Assembly: GCA_008973525.1 (NCBI GenBank)
Contig: WACJ01000041.1
Span: 1,364,001-1,428,000 of the forward strand
Direction: 5' to 3'
Length of the DNA stretch: 64,000 nucleotides
Origin: Stenopsyche tienmushanensis
Lineage: Eukaryota > Arthropoda > Insecta > Trichoptera > Stenopsychidae
In this document: positions 24,180-36,439 of the stretch, piece by piece
How positions within the stretch are numbered: position 1 is the first letter of the stretch
Layout: the number at the start of each line of letters is the position of its first letter
Made by a program: the position numbers and the translations under genes
Notes under the pieces: generated by a model
The model's database searches: none
Told to the model about the DNA's origin: nothing
What the model saw: the letters and a program-made list of their open reading frames with translations, nothing else

Positions 24180-25700
24180 AAATTCCATATTCCTCCCCCA
24201 GGGAGCTTGCATGATTTATAAAAACACTCAAAAATAAAAAAAATCCCAGGCTCAGATGATATCCCCCCCTTAGTAGTTAAACTCCTCCCCAATACCGACT
24301 TCTCCGCACTGCTAAGAATAATCAACTCTTGCCTACGCTTCAATCATTTCCCGACCGGCTGGAAGATAGCCAATACAATTTTCATACGCAAGCCATATTC
24401 GTGTGATTATGATCCAACCTTCTATCATCCCATTAGTCTGTTATTCATTCCAGGCAAAATCTTTGAAGCCATAGTCCTGATACGCATCGAATCAGAAGCA
24501 AAATCCCTCAATGTCCTACCATGGGAACAATTCGGCTTTCGCAGGGCTCACTCCTCCGTATCACCGAATTCATTCACGAAGCCATGGAGATGAAAATGGG
24601 TACGGGTATCGTCTTCCTAGACGTTGCCAAAGCTTTAGATAAGGTCTTGCATGAAGGACTGCTGTTCAAGCTCCTCTCCGCCGGATTTCGCGACCACAAT
24701 CCATATGATTGATAGCTACCTCTCCGAATGTTCCTTTCGCGTCAAAATTGTCTCCTTCCTTTCACATCTTTGTCCCATATCCGCGAGTGTCCCCCAATTC
24801 TTGCTCCTATACTATTTTCCATATATATATCAGCGATATCCCCAAATCCGATCATTCTTCTGACTCGATTGCTCTCTACGTGGACGACACCGTCATAATG
24901 TCGCAGTCGACTAAGATAAACTTGGTTTGCAGGCGCTGCAGACTCAATTAGACTTGTTAAGCGTCTGGAACTATCGATAGATAATTGGATGAGGACTATC
25001 GAAGAAGAAAACATCCCTCCAAATTCCTCTCACCCTCCCATCAGGAACTATCTTATGGGCCAAACATACTAAATATCTTGGAGCAATATTTGATTCACGA
25101 TTCACCTGGGCTCCGAACATTGACAGTGTTACCTTAGCCGCCTTAAAGCCCATTCTATGTATTAAAAGCAAAATGTCAATCGGGAATAAATTGCTCTTAT
25201 ACAAATCTCTTATACATCGCCTTTCCAGTCTGAGGATTCATATAAGATGAGCATATAAGTCTGAGCATCGCTACAAGACGAGCGTTTGGAGCTCCCTGGT
25301 ATCTCCGGAACTTCCAACTTCAGTACGAAGCAAATATTCCTCCCATCAAAGATCACATTGAGTACTTTCTACCAATTTCTTTGATTCCCTAAAAAAGGTA
25401 CCTAATCCCATCATGAATTCCTTATCTCCTACTCGAGCAGCTTGAATCGCCGCCCGAAGGCGATACTTGGACTTGAAGTCATAAGGAATATTCGCAGATT
25501 CCGATACCCAAAAAAGGATATCGGATAGACTAAACTATGCATCTGAATTCCATAATCTTAAAAATAAAATAAAGAACTACTAAGAAGAAAAAATGTGAAT
25601 AAAAATCAATTAAGATCATCAATTGTCAACCTTGTATATTTAGGGAGGTATTGGCCCTAAGGTCACAACCTCCATCAATTAAAATAAAAGAAAAAAAACA
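24180..25700 (+). mobile_element. 5'-truncated, inactive jockey-like LINE
   Basis: The plus strand encodes reverse transcriptase blocks in order but in shifting frames: NKKNPGSDDIPP (about 24225), a fingers/palm region to FGFRRAHSS (about 24530), VFLDVAKALDKV (motif A, about 24610), SASVPQ in place of GVPQGS, YVDDTVIMS (motif C, about 24880, with Val for the usual Ala), and KYLGAIFDSRFTWAP (about 25070-25110). Several frameshifts and stops separate them. The 3' end has a non-coding stretch with two inverted GGAGGT / ACCTCC motifs and ends in an A-rich tail near 25680-25700. The 5' third, with the endonuclease, is missing, as expected of incomplete target-primed reverse transcription. Confidence 0.85.
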
Positions 25701-27594
25701 TATTATCTATGTGGGGATCTGACTAAAAGTTTAAAGTGCGAGATCAACCACCCAAAGAGCCTCCCGCCCACGTAATGAAGCCAAATTTGAAAAATCTATT
25801 TTTGATGAGTATTTTAAACTGATAGTTGGTCCAATTGTATTGAATCGAATAACAAAAAAGTTAGGAAGAATAAAAAAATCATGTATATGTAAAACTAAAG
25901 TCGTATATAAATATAATATATTACAGTTTTTTGCTATATAAGTGATATGGTAAATAAAATTGAAGTTTTTCAAGGTTTTTGAACGAAATTGGTCATCAAA
26001 AATGTATTGAAAACCTGATAGAAATTGATCCTGATAAAGCCCAAAAGTTTATCGAAAAATGAACACTGTTGTAAATTGTTATAAGCAGTTTGAAAGCTTG
26101 AAGAGTAAAGACAAAATATGCAAAGTGGTAAACTTTAGATGGATATTTTGATCCGATTTCTGATTTCATCAATATTATTATTGGAACTACTAACATATAA
26201 ACTGGATGTCAGACATCAGATGATTACAATTATATTAAAGGTGACTCATTAAATTTAACAGACTTCAGTCAAATTAAGATAGCTTAATAACTGTTAAAAC
26301 TTGCTTTAATTAAGCAGTTTTTTTTTAAATATCCAAGCAAAAAACATTATTTACTAAGTGGTAAGCGCTTTCTTCGAAACACAAAAAATGCCGGCCATAA
26401 ATGCGACGTAAGCAGAATTTGAAGGAGCGATTCGTATAATGAGATATTTCACCGTCGATTGAAAGCCAATATAAATTTCGTCGCGATTTTAATAATCGTA
26501 AAATAAGGTCAATTCTGGACGTATTGCCTATAAAATAAAACGGGGGAACGTTTTTACAATGTCCCTGGCAAATTGATTTCGTTCGTTTCCAGGCTTTAAC
26601 GATTTCCCTTCTTTTTTCGGCTAATCAAGCGTCGTCCTTGTTCCAGCCCACCCTCGTTCGGCTTTACTCCTTCTTCGTCCTTCTTAGACAGGTATACTTT
26701 ACACGGTAGTAAAAAAACGCCTTAAGGATGCGGAACACGACACAGACCAATCACGATCATTCTTAAAATGCACAACCTCAATTCTCGTACTGCACCCGCG
26801 GGAATAACGACTGATCCCGGTTATGCTAATTTTGATTAAGGATCAATTTTTTTTGTGAGAGCGAAACTATTTAAATTGTTTATTTATTTAAAGCAAATGT
26901 TTTAACTTTAGAACTTGCTCGCTATTTTGATTACTGTAAAAGAAAAAGCCTATGAAGCTCGATGTTTTTAAGGATTAGGTTTACGCCTTAAACTTTGTCA
27001 ATATCATTTATTTTAAAGACTGTTACTTTCCATGATTGAAATTCGGGTAGTAAATCATTTAAGTAAGAATAGTTTTAGAAGTATAAACAATAGACATGGT
27101 ATAACCATTTTATATAGTTGAACACATTGTGCATATTATGTAAATAAATTATTTAAAAAAATATACATACATACAACCTTGTTATACACCCACAAATCTC
27201 CATTAATGATCAAACGCATACGCTTGTATTTATCCAGGGAAAATCCCCGGTCAATTCTCATGGGTCATACTTTATCAGATATGAACGATTTCTGGCCGAA
27301 GAACAGAATCTTTAATAATCGTCCTTAATTTAGAAATCATAGCTTGTTTTCCCATAGGCAAAATCCCATACTTAAGATTCAGATTATCTGTCCATCAAGT
27401 ATTGTGCTTGAATATTTGATGAAATAATTTACGCCTTCGGTAGGTATGTATGTAAGTATGAGAGATGGTTGCATGTCAAATAAGAAATAATTATTGTAAG
27501 TTAATTTTGTTCTATATAAATCACTGCAAATTAGCATATGAAGCTGAATATTTTAATGCGATAAAAGCGCTATAAAATCATTCTACACAATACA
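25701..27594. other. Spacer with GC-elevated block at 26390-26840
   Basis: 25.7-26.4 kb is AT-rich with random minus-strand frames. From about 26390 to 26840 the sequence is unique and less AT-rich, with many CGs and no sustained open frame, and is a candidate conserved non-coding element. 27.2-27.5 kb has a short degenerate GTATGTAAGTATG repeat. Confidence 0.35.
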
Positions 27595-28297
27595 TCAGAT
27601 TAGTTCAAAAGTTCGTACGCATTTTTGGGAAATTTTTAAATAATGTAAATAAAACCCAATTTAACATTTAAATAAATGATATATTTTTTTCCTCCATCTA
27701 CAGGTTCTCCCCAATTTACAGGTAGTTTTTCAATTCCATTTCTGTAGGAAGACACTGGCTTTGATGCAAAATAAGTTGAAAGTTCATTTTGTTTAGATCC
27801 TGTTTAGAATTTAACTAAGGACATAAAGACACCTTTGTTGTTAGAATTTATGCTTATCTTTATCTGTTTATTGTCTTTTTATTATGATGTTATGATAAAT
27901 AATCAATTTTTCGTCACCAAACCAAACGGTCCAAAAATGGTTCTATTTTGAATTGCGATAAAAGGGAAGTGCAAATATTTATTCGTTACTGGCAATTGGA
28001 TTCGGATAGCTCATGTGGTAACCATTTTTCAAGCTTGGATACTTTCACAATCTCCTTTAAATAACGAAAGACTGATCCATGAGATGGTTAATTGTGGCTT
28101 TGACTCCATATTCATCCACTTTCGATATTCATTTTCTATTTCTATATCTAATATGCATCCAATGTTTATAAAAATTGGCGACAGACTGACTAATAAGTCA
28201 CAACTTTCAAAAGGTTTGAAATTTTATTGGTCTAATAGTAAGTCATAGCGAATCCCATGCATGCTATTAATGCGCACGAACTTATGGACTATCCTGA
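27595..28297 (-). mobile_element. Decayed mariner, family 2
   Basis: The ends pair as inverted repeats sharing AAGTTCGTRCGCATT (left TCAGATTAGTTCAAAAGTTC; right, on the minus strand, TCAGGATAGTCCATAAGTTC), with TA next to the right end. The minus strand carries VSKLEKWLPHELSESNCQ, a stop, then RINICTSLLSQFKIEPFLD and, after a frameshift, a GDEK block with the first catalytic Asp at about 27930. The rest of the catalytic core is missing up to the left end. At 703 bp it is another shortened, inactive copy, from a family distinct from the one at 4.6 and 8.1 kb. Confidence 0.75.
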
Positions 28298-30398
28298 TAA
28301 ATAATGTTTAGTTGGTACCGAAAACGTACTACCTTTATGGTTCTTATATTTGGCCAGAATTTGTTATAGCTGACCCAAAACTATATTGTAGATTAAATGG
28401 AAAAACTTAAGTATTCAATGATTCTAAAAATATTATCTTATCATCAAAGTAGCTTAATTAAATATTTATTTTATATTATTAATAAGCGTTATCGTCATGT
28501 CTATCAGCTTGAATTGAAGGGTACTCATTAAAATTCTATTATATTTATACAGTTTACATCTATGTAAACTATATTTAATATTCATATGTTAGCGAATTTC
28601 TACAGATTTATTTATGAAGGCATGTAATGGGTTGGAAAAAAATGCACAAAAGGCGCAGATACGCTGTATTGTTTTGAATTTTCTTTGTTGTCTGTTGCGT
28701 GTAATTTTCCAAGAATATGTTATTTCAAAAACGTATCAAATAATTTAAAAAGCAGAAAAATATGTATATCGCAAATGGTTTTGAGTTTTCTTAGAAAAAA
28801 TCCTAAAAAAGATCATCTTATCAAGGACATAAATTATTGCTATCGCAACGGAGTGGCGCCCGGGACTATATATTTGATTTCACGGCCATTGGGAGGTAAA
28901 TTCCAAATGTATTGTTTATTATTCCATAAATTTAAAACGTTTGAGAGGCATTACGTTGGCTAACGATAATGTTGAATATTCCCCAGATGTCCTGTATAGT
29001 TTCTCGACACGTACTCGTTAGTATAGTTGAATGACTTAATCATTTATGCGTGGGGTAACCGTATTTTCCTCGATCCACGAGACTGCCGTAATCCAAGGTC
29101 TTGATAGCAGATTTGAATTAATATTGCCTATCTGGAGGGTGGTTTTCTTTTCATTATTCGTCCGAGTTTGAAATTTTCAGAGCCTTCATTTGAATACACC
29201 GACGGTAATAAATCTTTGCATTAAAAACGATTTAGTCTTTTAAGTGAGAAGACAGAAGAGACAAGTGTAATTTCTTTTCGGAGATAAATATTCAGAGCCC
29301 ATGAAATTCTGTAACGCATCACAAAAAATCCGCGTAATTTATGTGAAAATTTGGTTTTTGAAATTGCTCACAGAGAAAATGCTCCATTTTGAGACATTTT
29401 TCAAAAAAATTTGCCGACAATTTTCAAGTTCTAAGCGATCGTTGGCTTTGTGCTAATATTAAGCGAAAATAGTAGAATGATTTCTTTCTTAAATTATTCT
29501 ATTATTAATATACTTTTATTAGTAACTTTTTACATTTTTATGCACTAATTGTGCAATTAATTTGATCATCATAACATAGTAATTATGTCAAGCATTGGTT
29601 TAGAAAATTCTGCCAGATTGCTATGCTGAGTGATCTTCAAAGGAAATATTTCTAGGTAACACAGGAACAGAATTGTTATAAATCCATTCACTCAAAAGCG
29701 AACCTGCATGATTTTATTAAAAGCCTCAGTGCTTTATTTTCAGATTCAGGAAATTACTGTAAGCCTGGATCAAAAAGATCAATCAAAAATATACAATTTG
29801 ATGAATTGTTCATTAAGCCGTTGTGTTTGACATTCGATGAGAATCATGTCAAAATGAAAATAGGACAGCGAACAATATCGAATTTGGTTGGAATTGTTAA
29901 TCTTCGATAAAATCATTTAATTAGTTGAAGTACAAAAAATAATAATTTGGGAGCATTGCGTATCAATTAAGCCAAATTAAATCCTTCGGAATTTCTTATC
30001 AATGAGCAATTACACTTTGGCTTTTCCCCTTTACTTCAACCTTTAATACAGGTATCAAAAGATTAACTACCTTCCTTTAATCCTTACAATATGCTTAAGC
30101 TGTCCCTTCATTTAGTTTTCGCTTTCCTTTTATAACTACCTTCACGAGCCAAACTGTTGTTTTAAGATTTTCATTACGGTGAGCCCAAACTGCAGTGGCG
30201 AGCTTAAAATACAAAGGAATTTTATGAAAATTTGCCATAGTAAAAATAAGGCTTTTTACAGTCAATTTATACGAATATTTTTAAAATTATTTTACTAAAA
30301 CCTTAAAGTGCTAATTTATTTTATTTTTTTAAAAACAAAAATCAAAATGGCTATAAATCTTCAACGCGATAAAACTATATATTTTAATAGCTTACCGA
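28298..30398. other. AT-rich spacer; one open stretch at 29656-29910
   Basis: Mostly unique AT-rich sequence. A 92 aa plus frame at 28685-28963 is not recognisable. From 29656 to the stop at 29908-29910 a plus-strand frame stays open for 84 codons without an ATG at its start; it includes QFDELFIKPLCLTFDENHV and GQRTISNLVGIVNLR, and a TTATTTTCAG acceptor-like site lies within it. It could be a chance frame, a remnant of a mobile element or an exon. Confidence 0.3.
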
Positions 30399-30941
30399 TC
30401 AATCAATGATTCCAGGTGCATATAATAGATCTTCACCTTTCTCAAAAAATTGATTATCTTCGACTAACTGTTGTTTTGGGGCTATACGAGCTGCTTTTAT
30501 CTCAGAAAGACTCTTACGGTTTTACCGCGCTACCTGCGTTTCATCGGTATTTTCAGCAAAGATTTTACAGTAGGTGCCGAAATTATATTTAATGTATTCA
30601 TCATCTTTAAAATGAAGCTGTAGTCGTTATGAAATATCCCAGCAGCAATGTATGTTGATATTTTAATGATTTTACACCAGAATGCAGGTGCTTTGAAGCC
30701 AGTCACCAAGCCGTTGAGTTAAATGTCAAGTATGGCCACCCAAGCATCTTTGAAGTAATTCATCCCAGGACAAATCTTTATAAATTGGTAAGAGATACTG
30801 TTTTATCTCTTGGCCAAGAAGTGGAGTCAGGTCTTCAAGCTTTGGACATATTTTAAAGAAATGAAAGGCAAATGAAGCAAAGGAAACCGCACTTATCGAA
30901 TGCCGAATGGATTCAGAGGACCTCAAATTTTTTGCGGGCAT
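30399..30941 (-). pseudogene. Mutator-like transposase C-terminal remnant, copy 2
   Basis: The minus strand reads KICPKLEDLTPLLGQEIKQY (about 30870-30815), then DLSWDELLQRCLGGHT and, in other frames, blocks such as SKHLHSGVKSLKISTYIAAG. It ends in SLSEIKAARIAPKQQ to EDLLYAPGIID with the stop at 30399-30401. Frames change and stops intervene at least three times. The order and the ending resemble the C-terminal third of arthropod Mutator-like transposases (PF20700) as I recall them. It shares the last ~60 codons with the remnant at 19380-19578 but in inverted orientation 11 kb away. Confidence 0.55.
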
Positions 30942-32987
30942 ACGTCATAAGACTCGGGTCTGAGCTGTGATATAATATAATTTGGAAGACGTCATTTAAG
31001 CTGGGATAATCAGATTAACAAAAACATCGAGTATCTGATGTTGGACAATCTAAGAGAGGATGATGGCGGAATGTACTGCTGTTGAACAAGATTCTCTTCA
31101 CAAAGTTGTTTGAGCCACATCAATTATTTCAAGTGAATACGTTATTATGTATCTAAATATTAAGTGCATTCAAGAAAAACAGTAAAATCAACAAGTTGTT
31201 CTAAACAGTGTTTTGAAAACTAATTGCAATTACCGTGAAAGCACTCTATGTTTAACCAGGGTGAATCTTCACTAGTATATATATTTTATTATAACTTATT
31301 GCTGGTAGTTTAAATTGCGTAAATACGAAAAAAATGGCATTATAAAATAATTTAATGATATTTTAAAAATAGACATTTTATTTAAGGCCCCTTTTTAAAA
31401 TATTCCTCAACCCTAAAATGTATCAAAGAGCAAATAATTTTGATTTTGGCTCCCTTCCGAAGAAGGTTCGTTAATATTCAGTCCGGGGATGCTTTCATCG
31501 AACAGGTGTTCCTAAGACTTGCGCCTGAAAATTCATGACGTCATTTTAAATCTTTTATTTTTTAAACTGTGATTTATCGCCCCGGGCGCAACCCGCATGC
31601 GATTTATTTCACCGCGGAAACATAAATATTGGAAACGGATTTTTATTTATTGCCTAAACTGCATTCGTTCACTGCGAATTTTTACCCCTTATTATGCTCC
31701 GACGTGACGTTGCTGCTTTATGGCCGATTACGTGCTTCGTGAATTTTTCAGGAACTCGTTCCATATTGTGAGTTTATTCGGTGCCAGATTTTATATCTGG
31801 GAATAAATTGTACATTTGGGAACTCGTGCGATTTTAATTGATATAGTACGGGGCGAAATGTGTAGAGAGCATCTTCGTGGCAATCAACTTCCAAAGATTG
31901 AGGCTGTAAAGTGATCAATATAGCGTAGGATGGTGTAAGGAGATACAGGCCAATGGCAATTACCATGTCTAATTACCATGCGACATTAGCCATGAACATC
32001 AGAGACATCTAGACGATCTTAAGCTTTCACATATGGAAATGTGCAAGTATATGTAAATGGCTGATTTAGTTATTCCACTCGACTAAATTTGATTTCAAAT
32101 CTCATCTATCAACCCTCTTCTTGAGAAAGGTACAATTCAGATGAAAACTTTTGAACATTGGAACCGCGTCCATATTTTCCCTCAAAGTTTCCATCCAAAC
32201 TAAACATATGTTCACACAAAACAAATAGGATAGCTATATTTTTAAAAAATATTTTCAGTTTGTTTGTTGAAATGCTATGAATTTGAATAATGATCGTTTA
32301 AACAAAAACACTTCCATTGTATACTCTGCGACAATGCAAATTTATATAAAATTAATATAGCGGTCATTCCAGGAAATTATCGTACTATAATAAATAATAT
32401 ATGCGCTTTGAAAAGGATAATTTATCAAACAATCCCGTTATTTCGCTTCATTAAGCACGTATCAGTGCTTTAATACAAAAGAAACTGTGTGCTTCCAGAA
32501 TTAACGATTTAAATCCGATGAAATATTCAATACTCGCGATCATAAATTCTAAATTGTGTATAAAATATGACTAAATTTATTAACCAACATTGCGCATAAA
32601 TACATGTAATTTTCCGCGTTAACATAATGAAAGTGCTTTATGTTGTGCATGTGCATAATTCAAAGTGCATTGTCGCGTTTACGGCGGCGCCATCGATGCA
32701 ATAATTTACTTTTGCGATCAAATTTGTATTTTTATTTGTAAGTGTTCCCACACACGTACAGATTACGGACTACGTGTACCGACTGCACGTACGAAGGTTG
32801 TGTTTTTTGATTGTATAATCGATTCATGTTAATAAAATCTCAATACGCCGTTGGATGTAATTCAAATATGCACAATCCGTGATTGTGTTTCTTTACGAAA
32901 AATCAGGAAATCATAACAAGATTAATAGCTCATGGTCAAGAATTTTAAAGTATCTCAGAGTAGAAGCAGAGTATTATAGTTGAAAAG
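30942..32987. other. Spacer with GC-elevated blocks
   Basis: Two unique blocks of higher GC stand out, 31540-31740 (with GCCCCGGGCGCAACCCGC and several TTTATT/TTTATCG sites) and 32620-32810 (with GGCGGCGCC and repeated ACGTAC/ACGTGT motifs). Neither holds a credible coding frame. A segment at about 32907-32947 is shared with the flank of the piggyBac copy at 59.1 kb. Confidence 0.4.
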
Positions 32988-32991
32988 TTAA

Positions 32992-34085
32992 CCCTTTGCA
33001 CTCGAAATCATTTTTCGTGCGGCAAATCAGCAATTCGAGACGTTTCACAGCACTTTTGGCGAATTTCTTACTCCTAATTTAAAATTAATATACATTTGAG
33101 TCTGTTTTTATGCGATAGATACGTTCCACGGGGAGTCGCATAGAAAAAAGACTACATACAACACTGGGGGATAGGTTCCATTATTTTTAAAAATCGCATA
33201 ACTTCAAATCAATGTGATAGAATGTACCAAAAACCGCATAAAAAAAGTTAATTAAAAATATAAAAATTGCTTTATTAAAATCTATTTTAAACGATAATCA
33301 TACAATTTATTATTATCAATCAGCATACATATTTATGAATTTCGTTCAGAATTTGAATCATGTACAATAAATAGATTTTCTAATTTATAGCAAAGTTGCC
33401 TCTTGAGTAAAGTTTAGAGTAGTAGGAGGTTCTTCCATTTGAATATCATCTTCTATTTCTACACTGCCATGTAAAATCGAATCAAAAACATCAACGTCAT
33501 TCAATGGAGTATCCTCAAGCAATTCATCTACATAATTTTGAGAAAAATGATCAAAGTCTTCTTTCTCCCCCAAGTTGATTTGATCGCCCATCGTCCTATA
33601 CACAATGAGGCTTTAATGGTTATAACATGAACTAGTCTAAATTTTAGATTTTTTTAATGCGCATTCGCATAAAAAAAAATTAAACTACATACAAAAATGA
33701 GGGATAGTTTTCATTACATTTGAAAATCGCATAAAAAAGATCCGCATAAAAACAGAACCAAGTGTATAGAATTTTTATATTTTAATATTTTATATATATT
33801 TATACTTTTATAAATATAATTTCTTAAATATTAGTCTCTGTAATTTTGCTGTGTGTGATATTTCATAAAACAATTGGCAAGATGCATGCCCGGCTTTTCG
33901 GGGAAATTTTAGATAAGAAAAGCTTATATCTATTTGAAGGTGTGTCATGTTACATTTCATACGATTATAAAGAAGAGCATATGGACTCACTTTAAAGGAA
34001 CTAAACGTAAACAGTTATTGCCATGCAATCGAGTTTCAGCTTCAAATCATATGGTGAGTGAGAGTCACCTCTCGAGTTCAAAGGG
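32992..34085 (-). mobile_element. PiggyBac-like element, copy 1, carrying a nested insertion
   Basis: The terminal inverted repeats are CCCTTTGCACTCGA at the left and CCCTTTGAACTCGA on the minus strand at the right, each abutting the target sequence TTAA (32988-32991 and 34086-34089). TTAA targets and CCC ends define the piggyBac superfamily. A minus-strand frame at about 33900-33835 encodes EKPGMHLANCFMKYHTQQNY and a stop, like the CFxxYHTxxxY tail of piggyBac transposases. The rest of the transposase is gone. Without the nested 672-bp element the copy would be only about 420 bp, so it is a deletion derivative. An unoccupied relative lies at 59120-59605. Confidence 0.8.
33093..33764 (-). mobile_element. 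Pogo/Tigger-like element nested in piggyBac
   Basis: The ends are inverted repeats: CATTTGAGTCTGTTTTTATG at the left and CACTTGGTTCTGTTTTTATG on the minus strand at the right, flanked by TA at 33091-33092 and 33765-33766. It is related to the 481-bp MITE at 13807-14287. A 72-residue minus-strand frame at 33385-33603 is rich in Asp and Glu (VDELLEDTPLNDVDVFD, VEIEDDIQMEE) and resembles the acidic C-terminal tail of pogo/Tigger/jerky-type transposases. The DNA-binding and catalytic parts are absent. Comparison with the empty piggyBac copy at 59 kb shows clean insertion at a TA, so this element arrived after the piggyBac. Confidence 0.7.
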
Positions 34086-34089
34086 TTAA

Positions 34090-36439
34090 TAGGATGAAAC
34101 ATAGAGTAAAATTATAATTTTATTAGATGAATATTAAAATCGACCAAACTTTCTTTCGAGTAAGACGTGCACGAACCGATATAACCGATATTTTTGAATT
34201 GGTTTAAGTTTTCGTTCCGGAAAAATAACAGTTGTACTGGTTATTTATTTTCGATTCGAAGTCTTGATTGATAAAAATATAATATTATATGCATAGACAT
34301 ATTTTAGATTATAACCACTTCATGACATGATCAATTTATTTGATGTATTTTTTGTTTTCCAATTATGGTTTTTAAAATATAGAAAAGGCTCTAAATTCTT
34401 ATGTCAAATTGATCCAAAGTTTGCTCAAAGGTGATTAAGGTAAATTATGTTATTATCGAACTATTCGAATAACTAACTGAACGTAGTCCTTAGACTGTGG
34501 AGGTAATTAAACTTGAAAGTGAAACTAACAGACTTTGAAGAACCAATAACGAATTTCTTCATATCCTGTTGAATTTTATCGTTATGATGTTTTTTGATGA
34601 TTTAATAAATATGAAAAATGCAATGGTAACAATAAAATTACATTTGTTAATGTAATTATTTAATTTGATATGAATTTAGTTGTTAATTAAATCTCAAAGG
34701 GAAAACAAGGCTTTAATTAATATAATATTTTAAATGGGTTTAAGCCCAACAATCAACATTTCCAAGAACGTAAAACAGCTTTCAATCAAATTAACCTTAT
34801 GTATTATTATAATTATTTAAGGAGAAATCTGAATCTATGTTGTGCCTTGCTTTAAAAATATTAACATGAAAATAATTGAATGGTTTCTGAGAATTTTTTT
34901 CAACAAAACGTTCCTAAACAATAAAAATTGAATTTGTACAACTGCTCGCGGATTACACTCGAAGGGTTTCTCCGCCCATTTGTTTTTCCAGGAAAGGAGG
35001 TGTTTCAGATTACGCAGAAGACGTTTGATTGTGGTCGTGCAATTCGAAACGTTATTAGCAAATATGAAATGTAAGTCAATCCTCCGAGGCTCACGTTTGA
35101 TTTATCCATCCCCCGAGAAATTAAAGTAGATACCACACGTGTGGGTGTTTATGCGTGTATTTAATGGGCCAAGAAACTCTTCAAGTTTGCATGGAATGTT
35201 TCCAGGTTATCATGCGCGGATGTTCGCGGGGATGAACGCGAAGAGGCCTTAACCCCTCAAAAAGTTCTAAATTAGACCTATAAATTTGGCGTGTCGGTTG
35301 AACGAGACAAGAAGGGCGAAGCTTCTTCGGCTCCGAAGAAAACCACCGTGATTTTTGGGCAAGCCGTTTACATACACCTGAAAAACTCTGATTAATCATC
35401 CGCGATGGCTTTAAGGGCTCAGATAGGGTTTAGATAGAGGTGTCAAAGGAAATGATACATACGCCGCGAAACCTTGTTTATGTGTTAATTTATTTATGTT
35501 GTACGTGCGTTAAAGTTTACGGCATCTATTTCGTGTCGTAATGTGCGTTTAAGTAGATTGACGCATAATTACATTACGTCTGTATAATTTGGCATTCCTA
35601 TCTGGAGGAACAATTAATCCCTATAAATAATGCATTCACATCAAGGATAAATTCTATTGAATTAAGTAAGTGACGGGCTCGAAATATAATGATTTATTCG
35701 AGCATTGAGCGTTATTCTCGGAATTACTTAATGTATATACTTTTAGACATATAAACAAGCAAACAAAATTTAAATATGTTAAGTGAAACTGAAATAAATT
35801 CTAATTGCTTTAACGCACATAGATCATTTATATAAAAAAAAATCAATATAATTCTGCAAAATAGTTATCATTATAACATCTAATATTTTTTTATAGTTAA
35901 GCCATTTTTTTCAAACCCTCTTCTGTAAAACTTTGTTGGTTTAGTTAAAAAGTCTTTTAACACATTACTCATGGGAAGCATACATCAGATGATGCTTACA
36001 TACTGAAATAATATTTTAATGAATTACGCTGTTTTTTGGTTAACGTCGGCTAAAATGTTTTTATGTAAATAAACATTTGTGTGTCAAAAATTATGAAGTA
36101 AAAGATTTCGTAGAAAAGTAAAAGAGAGAAGAAAAGAAGAAGTGGAAAATCTCTTTTAAAAATTGCCATTACTTAAAAACTTCCAAATATTTTATGCATC
36201 ATTTTAAATTACTATACTAATAATAATTCATCACTCAATTGATGTGATAGAATGTTAGCCACATTAAAACTATGCACAATACATAAGTTCCTATTTTTGA
36301 AACAACTAAATAATTGTAATCTTAAAAGTATTTATCTTTACAGTACAAAATTTCTCAAAAATTATGAAGAAAAAAATTCGCATACGATATAGTATTTTAG
36401 TGATTTTTTTGTCATAATGCTTTACAAGTTCATATTTGT
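34090..36439. other. AT-rich spacer with GC-elevated block at 34930-35420
   Basis: 34.1-34.9 kb is AT-rich and featureless. From about 34930 to 35420 the base composition is more balanced and the sequence unique; a 72 aa minus frame there (35181-35399) has no domain. 35.45-36.44 kb is again AT-rich without coding signal. Confidence 0.4.
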
